Shown here in pieces: positions 51,348 through 62,900 of a stretch of 64,000 nt of DNA; the stretch's first letter is position 1; the number at the start of each line of letters is the position of its first letter. The translations under genes and the position numbers were made by a program. The notes beneath the pieces were generated by a model that made no database searches, had not been told where the DNA came from, and saw only the letters and a list, made by a program, of their open reading frames with translations. Source of the DNA: Phytomonas francai (taxonomy: Eukaryota; Euglenozoa; Kinetoplastea; Trypanosomatida; Trypanosomatidae); NCBI GenBank assembly GCA_001766655.1, contig MJCC01000002.1:715050-779049 (forward strand). The letters are read 5' to 3'.

Positions 51348-53986
51348 AGTTTAGAGCACTTTACAGTTCCTAGTTTCACGGGTGAATATTTTTACAACTA
51401 GGATATTCAAAAACAAAGGACCATCGATGCTGAGACCCAGAAGGAATTTTTAGAGATACATATTGGAAGGCGAAATCGACACTTCGGATATGTACACCCT
51501 AAACGTTTCAAGTTTTTCCAATGGCACAGAGTAAGAGAAGCAAGCGTAAAAGGTAATGTGCTAACCTATAAGTTTACCACACTTATTTAGCGTTACAATA
51601 TTAACAGAGGCTTCCTAATATCGTTCTGAATGAGTGGCTTACCTGATTCGAGTATTTGTTATCTATTTTCATTATATCTTTTGATTCTGAGGTCTAAAAT
51701 ATTTTCATGAAAACACAATCATTGGAATTCGGTGAATCTACTCAATAGAATCTACGGAGATTCCTTTGAAATGAATCCTTTTCCTTGGCTTCTGCTTCAT
51801 GAGTTGCATTAATGTCTTCTTGTTTCTAGTTATTGGTTTATTTCCCTTGGGAATGCTAATTGCGAATCAATAATATGCAAATTGCTTCATCAATGGCTTT
51901 CCAACCCTATATAAATGTTTTAAACATCCTATACTTCTAACATACCTCTAGATGTTTTTCTAATATCAGTTTCTAACGGTACGTATTATTTTCCATAACA
52001 ATTCACACTGAACGATATATTGTGATATTTTTTTTCTTGATGGGATCGCGCTCTTAGTTTTGCATCTAAAGCATTTTCAAATTTTATATTCTAAACATTA
52101 GGTGTCGATTTATATTTTTTCCTTTTTTCTATGAATTTCATGCCTTAGTAAACCTTATACTCCTTTTTCTTCCAGACGCAATCTCAGCCTCTCAAATAAA
52201 AGGTAATTATCCTCACCGACTTCACTATTTAAAGCTTTTGTGTATATACACATACAAGTATACACCTAATGAGTCTTTGTTTCATTGTTTTCTGTCATTT
52301 ATATTGAGTGAAATAATTGAGATGACTTCGATTTTTTTATTGTTATTTTTAAAAATGCGTTTGCTTATAATTTTTGCGTTGCAATATTTGCTATTCGATA
52401 CATGTATTGAAAATATGATGATAAAATGAAAATGGCCCTAACTCCTGTTATGCACATGCATATTTATCTGTATGGGGAAAAATTTAAGAAATATACTTAG
52501 TTTTTATATACGAAAATTACTAATAAGAAAAAAAATATATATATATTCACAGAATTCTTGACATATTCTCCTCCTCTAGTATGGGATGTTCGTTTAGCGC
52601 CCAAGAATCACGGGGGGTGGGGGGGGGATGAAGGGCTAAAAAAGTATCCAAAGAAAATTTAATCTGGAGTTGTGATCAGAAAAGGAAGCAACTAATTATA
52701 GTTTTTTTTTCCGAATCTATTTTAAATGCTGTTTACTTGTATCTTTTTTTTTTTTCCAGCAGCAGTGCTATTAATGAAAGCAACATTGTTAACTATACCT
52801 CCCTTAAAACGTTTCGGTATTTTTTTCGGGGCCTTCCTTATTATTTGCACTTACGTGTGTGAATGGGGGCAAAAAGTGAATCCTCCTTAATGAAATAGCG
52901 GAATTGTACTAAGAGTGAGAATGCCTTACAAATCGTGGCAGAAATGATATTAGGCTTTCATTTCTATAATGATACTGATGAGTGGGTGACAAACTTAGAA
53001 TAGTGAAAGTGCTATTGATCTCCGAGGGGCGGAAGACTAACTTTTAGTTGAGTGTTTACCCCCAATCTATAATTTCTGTATTGGACACGCAAGATAGTGT
53101 GATCCTTAGGGGAGGGTTTTTACCTTTTTATTCACTTTTTAGATTCCTTTAGTATCATTTTTCAAATTTATCGCGTTAACTACATTACTTTCATGGGAAA
53201 AAGTGTAACGAATATTATCGTTTTTTCCGATCATACATTATCCTTCCCGAATTTTTTTCATGATTTTATTTTATTTTACAAAGATTTTTTAGTCACTAGG
53301 AATGGACCATTCTTAAACTAAAGAATAGAGAAGAGTATGTTAACCCTCATATATCTATATCCATATCTATATATGTGTGTGCGTGTGTGTATTCGACTAT
53401 TTATATGCTTTTTCTCTATACGTTTACTAAAAAATAGCGTCATATACTTTTTTTTATTACTCTTTTATTAATTTTATAGCTAATAGAAGCATTTTTTTTG
53501 TTTCAAAACAAAATCCCCTTTGTGTAAGCAAAAAGAGAAAGTTAAAAAAATCATGGGCTGCCTTTATCCCATTCACTTTCTCAAGACTATCCTTTTTACT
53601 GTTATTTTTCATCTGAACAGGTAAGGATGCACTATGCGTATTGAATAATTTTAAAGATCTTCTCTGTATATTAATATATCCTCATTCCGTATTTGATTTT
53701 TCACTGATATTTTTAAAAAAATAGATCTATATTTTTATACTTAGCTCTGCCAAATATATATCAATTGCTACAAAGTTACAGTTCACGTACATAGATAAGA
53801 GGGAGCCAAAAGAATACGCATATATGCATGTGCATGTACACGGATATTTTTATATAACACATATATAGAGATACACATAAGCACCTTTTTCAGCTCGCAT
53901 AACGTATTAAGACCATTCTATTGTTACTACTATTTACCTTTTTTTTACCCTCAAAAAGTTAGTTCTTTCAGTTTCATAGTGCCAAA
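51348..53986 (+). other. Long AT-rich intergenic spacer (2.6 kb)
   Basis: No gene supported. It contains short TA tracts (about 52534-52545 and 53870), a G-rich patch (about 52611-52628), and a CT tract (53936-53950) followed by several AGs between 53956 and 53979, upstream of the last gene. Confidence 0.65.
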
Positions 53987-56900
53987 ATGCATTTTAGTTC
54001 TAATGTGGAATCATCGGCACATAGCCAGAGTGCGGCTCGGACCTCTGATCAAACTGACCAGATTCAACCCGACAAAGAAGAACGATGCACATGTAGGGGG
54101 GGCTGCGATGTCTGTAATTTAGTCCCGTCGGATTTCGCGTCTATGCCAGCGTCATCTCCAGAGGAATTAACCCAGAATAGGGCGCTCACCTCTCCTAAAA
54201 TTAATGAACAGATGCTAGATTGCCAATCAAATACCAACATTTGGGAGACAGCTGAGGACGGAATCAGAAGTGATATAGACAAAATATCGCAGCAAAAAAC
54301 TGATCCAAAGCCAATATTCTTGCTAGTGAGAGAGGAGAATCACCACCAGAGTAATGTTGACAGCGCCTCTTCCAGATCCAGTCTAGTATTAGATGAGCCA
54401 AGGACTCATAATGAAGTAGAAGCAATAAGCGATCATGATGCGGTGCGAAATCAAGATGCTGAGTCTGATTCAGGATCAGACTTTGAATGGAAACCTGTAA
54501 AACGTTCCAAGACACGGAAAAACAAAGTGAAGTGGGAAGCCAGAAGGTTCGGCATCGAGCTAGAAGACGATCGCCACGTTGATGACGAGAGGCATTCCGT
54601 AAACGATCTTGAAAGTGACAATAAAAGACAAGAGGATGACGAAGGGGGAAAGCAAGCGAGAAACTCAATATCTTTGTTGCAACCCTCTTCATCGCTTCAA
54701 GCTGCTGATGGCTTCACTACGAACGGAGCGAAGGAGAAACATAATACGAAGCAGTTGCACCCACGCTCTTTATTGCTTCCGCTAGATCAAGAGAAAGACT
54801 TCACACACCACAGAGCTAGTAGCTTGGCCGGCTTTAAAAAGCCGGCTTTATCACGGCAACACCCTGGGAAACACCGCCTCGGGGTATCGGAAATGGATGA
54901 TGCAACGTACCTAACGGCGTTTGGCATTGAGGAGCTTCTGTCGAAACTTGCAATGGCGCTGCTTGAGCAAAAACCAAATGACCATGTCGACTTCACACGC
55001 AAGTGGATTGAATTTTCTATGGAAATGGAACGAAAAGGTGAGAAAAAAGAAGGAGCAGATCGTCTTCAGGGTCGTCATTCCCACTACTACTATGATAAAA
55101 GAGTTCTAGGGAAACATTCTGGCTCACCGGGAACGTTTAATCTTATGAATCCCGCATCTGCGTTGTCTACACCAAGTTACACTGGAGGAGCGGTGGATGC
55201 CATATCGCCGCGCGGGGATCAACTAACAAGACGCCGTCTCAAGGAGGTGTTAAAAACAGAATTAGACGCCAAGAGATCTTACCATGTGAATCATCCTAAT
55301 ATAATCTCAGGCCTAACAGAAAAGCCTAGGAAAAAACAAAATAAAACTCGTTCTCGAAGGTTGAGCTCTGAATTTCGAAGAGGGCTCAGTCAGAGGTCGG
55401 AAAGTAGCAATAAGTGTAACTCTAAGAGGAGACGATGCTTTAGTAAAGTGAAGATAACCGACAAGGTAAACGACTATCTTAAAAAGGTCGAGTTAACGGG
55501 AGTCTCTAATTCTGCACGTGACTCACCTATCCCCACAAATGTGGCTTTGCTCCACACCACCGACGGACCGTCTCCACCGAAGCTTAACACCTTAGTCCCA
55601 ACATTAGAAGGCCGTAGTGCAGGTGATACGCATCTTTCGCCCCAATCTAGCAAGTCTTGGCTGTCGTCAAAGAATAACAGCCTTATGAGTGGTCGCCCTC
55701 CACTTGACAATGAAATTACTATCAACGAAGAAGGAAAGTGTAATGACTCAAAGTCCGTTTTAAACTCCACTGTTGACCTGAATTTGGCTGAGATTCGCCC
55801 ATCGAGCGACGCGCAGTCTACCGCGGCTACGCTAGCCTTGCTTGACTCTTCAGAGTTACCAAATCCTGCCATAGTTGTCTCACCGATTGCCACTGGGGAA
55901 AACCATGGCGCATCCTCTTTTCGTGAGATCAAGCAGAAAGAAAGCAAAGAACCAGAATTGAATAACTGTGATAAGGTCTCTGATGTGAATTCATTTGCGG
56001 TGTCAATTAGCTCAAACTCCTATCTGTTGGCTCCTCAAACCGACGGAAGTCTGCCTACATTTTCTGCCTTGAAGAATGAGACAAGGGTGGAAACGTCAAA
56101 GCTTGGTTCATCTTCCTCCTGTACTATACTGCCAAGTCCGAAGGATTTTGACGCAGAGGTCCATGAGGAGAGAAAGGAGGATAGTGGGGACATCAACAAC
56201 GCCTTGGTCACATTTGCACCTGTCATTACATTCGATCAGAGCACCTCGGGGATAAACGGTAGCCTGCCCATTTCAAGTGTAAACAAGGCAGGTTCATTCA
56301 ATAGCTTGTTACTTCCCCCGACTTCTGGACAGACAGTAGTAACCTCGACAACGTCGACTCCGCACGTCCCCGGGACTAAAAATATTGGGAGGGAGACTGT
56401 GGCTAACTCACGTGGTAGCAGGCTTACCTCCGCGACTGCGGACATCCCGGCAAAGCTTCTCGCTGCTATTGCTCCCACCACGACCAGCAATGCCAACCGT
56501 GCTGCTCAGCAGAAACTCGCTAATGACGCAGTTGCTATTTCTGCTTCTGGGTCAACAACAAACAAACTTGGTGGCACTACGAAAGCTGTATTAGCAGTAA
56601 CTCCCACGAGTTCAGAGGCAAACTTGACGTCTTCTCGTAATTCAGCACTCAACGCTGCTTATAACCAAGGGGGTGCTACTACCACCACTACTATAGGCAC
56701 CGCACGCCTTAAGTTGCATTCCTTGGCAAACGGGAGCGATACGATGGCAACTAAATCAAAGCTAGCCTTTCTCAGAGGTACTGGGGAGCATGGCAATCCT
56801 TCGTTAAAGTTGAATTCATCTTCACGGTCGATGTCACCATCTGCATCACCACTAACCTTACCAAACTTGCAGCCGAACGTTTTCCAACCTTATAACAGCA

Positions 56901-59900
56901 ATCTTAGCATTTCGTTGGCTACAAACCCAAACACTACGAGTGGTACCATGTTTTCAAAGTTGCAACAGTCTTCCTTATATACACCAGAGAACTCTCTTGA
57001 CAATAAAGTGGATCTTGCCCCATTTTCGTCAATTGAAGGTACCGAAAAGACAACTTCGAGTGGGGATAATTTGCCATGCAAACGGTTGTCTACTACACCC
57101 ATGGAATTGGACAGCTCCTCAGGTTCTGGCGGAGTCTGGACGCGGTGTATAAATTCCATCATTGGAAAAGATGATGAAGCAAAGAGTCAAATCATGCCAA
57201 AACAAAGCTCGCCCAGTGATATAGATATGCCTTCTCCGAAAGTTTCCTCAATGCCGAAAGGTAGCAATGCTGCGGTGGTTATGGGCTCGAGCTCGAATAC
57301 GGCCTTTAACTTCTCTTCTGTAGGCTCCTTGTTGAATAACCTCGGTGAAAGCGTAGGTTTTAAATTCTTACCGAAATGTCTTTTAACCACATCAGAATCT
57401 TCTCTTATGGCAGCACAGAGAGAAGTGCTCGCTCGAATTAACAGCGCTTTGTGTCATATTCCCCCCAAAATGCATACTAAGGTGTTGTCCTTCCTAGAAG
57501 GACTCCTTGGAAAGACTAATGAAGGGGATACCAATAACTTGGGTTCCTTACCTTTGGACATGAGCAGACCAGCAGGTCTCAATACATTTGTCTCGTTTCA
57601 GCTGGGTTCCCCGAATGCACCTTCCGTCAATTTCAGCAACACAATGCGTTCCTCTGACACTCCACTTAATACCGCATCTAGGATGTCTCCGCAGGGCTGT
57701 CACGGGACGGAATCAAATATGTACCCAACGGAGAGATCTAAAACTCTAACAAAGCAATCACACAAATCTCCAAGAATGCATTACTCCAGGTCTTGCCCGA
57801 CACTTTCGAATACGCAATGGGAAAAAGTGACGAAAGCAAGTTACGGTGCAGATCTGCTTTCTTTGGGACTGAGAGTCGATGAAACGCTTGACACAAACGA
57901 TCATTCTCATTTCCCTGAAGTTCGCATGAATACTCAGACACGTTCTCAAAGAAATCTCAACGATTTTTCATTCCAAAAAGTTGCTCAGAATCTCCCTCTG
58001 GGACACGACACAGCTACAGTGACACCTCGCGGTAGTTCTCAGATAAACGACGAACAAACTTTGGCACCTCGGGATATAGTTATAGGGCTCAAAAGAAACG
58101 TTCGAGCTTTTGCTGCCTCCATCAACTCATATTCTCAAACTCAGGTTGTTGCTTCCATTCCGCCGCTTGCTCAGGGGCAATACTCACCTTCATCAAGGCC
58201 ACCCAATGCCGATGGCGAGAATGCCACTATTGACTTAACTCATGAAAAGACGCCTCTATTATGCAGCACCGATATAAAGGATGCGGCTCATTCGATTCGT
58301 TTACCGTCTATGTTGCATGCGAAGGCGAGATCCCCCACTACTTACGGCAGAGAAGAAGGGGTATTGTCACCGGAGACACGTGGGTTGTCAGAGACTGACA
58401 AGCGCAAATGCGCAGCTCCGTGCGATATGGGCAGCCGCGATCAGCCCATTTGCAAAGACTACAGCCTCAAGGCAACTACTGTTTTCGATGTAGGATTGAC
58501 TTCAGAGGTCCCTCTTCCCACTTTACTTTCAAAAGGCACGATGACTGACGACTTTCACACTGTGACAGTCATGGGAGCCTCCGAAAATGAACATGAGCTT
58601 CAAAAGCTTGAAGTTAACGAAGAAAGTGCTCCAATAGGGGTGATTGAGGATGATTTTCACAACAGCAGCCAGGGGCAACTGGAAGCCAGTTCGAGGGAAA
58701 ATAATTTTGAGATTGATAAATCTAATAATTCAGTGCGATGTGTCGAGGGAAGAGAATCTACCGAACTGAGGACAGATGTATGCCAGGAAGTAATCAAACA
58801 ACAGAATCGAGAGGTATCCAAGAAAGGAGACCATGAAGTGCTCCCCATGGACCAACTGACTCATGTTGACCGAGAGCAAATTATTGGGGACAGACAAATT
58901 ACGGTAAAAATGGAGCATACGGAACACGAATGGCGTCAGAACGCCGAGGGCTTCATCGAAACCAGCATATTTTCTGAAGGCAAGGCGTCCCGGCCGTGCT
59001 CGGTTCGAACTTCGGAAGGGCGACGTGATCACAAGAACAAGAAGAAGATTTGTATACCATCGAGCAACTTTGCTCCGGAAAACTTGAACAGCAGCAAGCG
59101 AGAATGCACTCTTTCTCGATCTAGTGACTCACAGCTAGTAGCGTCAAACAATGCCATGGATTTCCCTCATCCTGGGAAACTGGGCAATACGATAAATTCG
59201 AGCCAGTCTGTACCTATTATACGCTTGAAATACCCAGAAGACAATACCCGATCAACTCGAGATTCTTCAGGATTTTCAAGACTGTTATATCCCTCTGTCA
59301 ACGACACTAAACTTTCACACCGCCATGGACACAACCGCGACAATTCTAGTACACCGAAAAACTCCCCTCACCACCGTTCTCATCGTTCTCGTCGGCATCA
59401 CTGTAAAGAGATCTCCAAAGACACTACAAATTACCCAAAGCGGGGGCCACTTTCCTCAAAAAAGGTGAGGCCGCCTTGTTTTGGTCAAGATCAAGAACCT
59501 GATAGCCTTAAGCATGACACAATCAGTGGGCGTGACGATGACACCCACCACACTGCGACCGTTGATGTGAGAAACCCCATGACGCTTCTTTCTCAATCAC
59601 ACATTTCTGGCAGCACTGCATTCCCAAACACGACGCCGCACCAGACTGCTACGTGCAAAAAGCGACGGCCCAGAGGGTTATCTTTGAACTTTTCCGGTGA
59701 AATTGACACATTTCCGAAGTCTGCAATGCGTGAAGAGTGCAGCCACGGCAGAAATCCAAATAGGAAGAAGCGTTCGTTATCTGTCGTTTCCTACACTCTA
59801 CGATTGAAACATGATAGAGACGATCATCAGAACAGAACAGAACAACAGCGCCGCCAATGCGCGCACTCCAAATGCAACGCAAGTTCATTTCCTGAGCATC

Positions 59901-62900
59901 TTTCTGAAGAAGGACTCGGGGGCCGAATGGGTGGCAAGACTACACCAACTTTTTCCTTCCCACATGACAAGAAATTCCCTGACGACCATTACACATACGC
60001 TCGGTGTGCGTCCCATTTTACACCACAGCGCTCATCTAACACAGGAAGGGTACGACATCAACGAAGCGCACATAGCTTTAGTGGTCCATCCGACTTAAAA
60101 GATTATCAACGATCTCTTGTTGAGCTCACGATGGATTTTTTGAACCGACGGGACCATCTTGAAACGCAAAGCTACGCAGCAGGTAACTCTCATGAGTCGT
60201 TCGTATCTGCAAGTTCACCTCCGTGCGTGCCAGGTGATGCATTGAGATGTTTTCCCAACGTATTTTCGAAGGGTCAGGTCGATAAAGGGATGTCACATGA
60301 TCCCAAACTTGATTACGCGATTGCTATGACCGCTTTGGCAGTAGCGGAAGGTAAACTGAGTTCCCCATGTCACTCAACCACCTCGAGTGCACAGTTCCTG
60401 AGCGTGGCAGACCGCATTTATTTAAAAAAGGCCCAACCGAGGTCTAAGAATGAGGGTTTTAACCGTGTTAGAAGACCTAGTCGTAGCTTTGTTGCACCAA
60501 ACATCTTTTCAAAATTCACGGAGTCTACGGCTCACACCGATGGTGGCGATGCCATTACACGCAGCTCGATGCCGAACAAGGCAATTCCAGAAGAATTTTC
60601 GAGTAATGTCGAGGAGGTGGAGAGCAATGTGACTCGGTCCGCGCAACATTCTGGTAATAGGGAGACACAACATAGCTTAACAACAAATGTAGATTGCCCC
60701 ATTGATGTTTCCGCCTCTACATGCGATAATATTTCATCAGTGCCACTCCAAAGGTTCTCCTCGACCGGTACCGATATAGAAAAAAGGTTGCTTGAGGAAA
60801 ATACGATTTATAACACCACTTCTCTCTCGGACTCAAAAGGAATCATCCTTTCGTCCGAGGAGCTTGTTAACATCCACGAAGCCATCTCCCAAAACACGAT
60901 ACTTGCTTCTTTTGACAAAAACCATATTGAGATGCTTATTCTTGCGATGTCTCACAAGGTTTTAAACGTCAACGACATACTGGTCCGGGAGGGTGAGCTG
61001 TGGGTGGGTTGCCTAATTTTTGTCGCCAAGGGGTCTTTGTCCGCCATATGCCGTGAGAATACCTTGCAGAGGATCGAGGCTGGAAGTCTTTACGGTGAAG
61101 TGGAGTTTTTTGATAATACCAAGCGAAGCCCTGTCACGTTGGTTGCAGCTGAAGCGCCAACCGTGACTGTATGTTTTCTTGACAACAAGGATTTTATAAA
61201 CTTGGTGATGTCTCAAAAGAGGGTTTTTAAGATGTTTTTTATGAGGTTTATTGAGAAAATTCCTCTCTTTCAAGGATGCCCGGACCCCATTAAGCACCGT
61301 CTTGCAGATGCGCTGAGACCGCACCGGATTGAACAGGGCACTACTTTCATGAACCAAGGGAGTCAGGCAGAGTGGTTGTATGTTATCGTGTCCGGTGATT
61401 TGACTTTAAACTTTGTTCCTGAGAGGATTCGGAAAGGGCGGGACAAGTGCTTGACAAGGGACCTTAAGCTTCGCACGTCCTGCTTGGGACCCCCTGGGAT
61501 TTTCGCCGGGCAGTATGCGGCGTCCTCTAGAGAGTCTTTGGTGCAAGATGATAAAGGTTTGTTGGTTCATGAGCAAACAGATGAAACAGGACCGCTGTGG
61601 AAAAATCCTAGGGAGACATCTCACCATTCAATAGACGATATGAGCTCTTTAATAGCCAAGAATGATGGACATGGCTCTACAGGAGTCAATGCTGATTGCC
61701 TGTTACCATATTCCTCTGACAGTTCGGAAGGTGCGAAAAGCACTAACAGCAATCGCCGGTTTAGTGTCCTTTCCTTGCCTACATCTATCTTTGTTGATAA
61801 CATGAAAATCTCGACTACCATGCCCAGTTATCGCGCAACGCAATCTGATGACGCGATGGACCAACCCAATACGCGGTCTATAAGCCAAGAAAATGGAAGG
61901 GAGGGGCTACCGTTACCTGCCGACTGTCGAAAAGGACAATATTCTCTCAAGTGTTCTTCTGGAAGCCTTGTGGGTGCGGTAGAGCTTGTTTTCGGAAGCA
62001 AGAGCCTTTTCACTGCGCGGGCTGAGACTGTCTTGCGGGTCGCACGCATCAGCCCCCTCCACTTCGATGCCATCATCCCTAAAGAGGTTCTTGACGCCTT
62101 TAAGAACTTCATGGTTGTTCATCCAATGTATAGGTTTCTAAGAAAGGTAGCCCCGAGGAAAGTACGAAGTGAGATGAATTTAATTGGACTTAATCAGACT
62201 ATAGAAGAAGGTAAAAATTGCCAAAGTAGCTCGAAAACGGCAAGCACCCTATCTAGCATTCGATGGTTTGATGGCCAGGACGACAAGAAGAGCAATGCTG
62301 CTTCTCGTCATCGCAAAAACACGGGAAGGAGTATCTCTAAACTTGCTGCGGTTGAACAGCTCCCACATTTTCGTAAGATGTCTTCCTTTGGGAAGCTGAG
62401 CCAGATTAAGGATAAACCACCGTCTCGGAACAAGCCTATGATGAACACCGCAACGACAATCTCACATCAGTCGCACATCCAAACGAGTGAAAATGACAAA
62501 AGCGGCAAAGTTAATACTATTTCCGGCAATACTCCACATGCACACCGATTTTCGAATACCAAGCACTCATCCATAGGATCCTCTCTTTGGCACCAGATCA
62601 GCCCCGACGGTGAAATTGTTTTCTTGGGTGGTCGAAATCTGTACCGCTTCCCACTCGAGGCGCTCTGTGCGAACAATACCATAATTATTGAAATAATTAT
62701 GGACGGTACCATCATCCAATGGAATCCCATTGCTCAGCACGTGATCGGCTACGTGCCATATGAGGTGATCGGGCAGAATATTTTTGATCTCATGAACTGC
62801 GAAGAGAGCCGGAAAAAGCTGCGAACAATGCTGAAGGCTGGAAAGGAATACGCGGGAAAGTGGGAGTCGTATGTGTCCGCGGAGCTAAATTCGCAGAAGA

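Noticed and set aside
54264..54692. 142-codon antisense ORF in the giant gene
   Set aside because: The sense frame is continuous for over 10 kb with recognisable domains; the antisense frame is a shadow.
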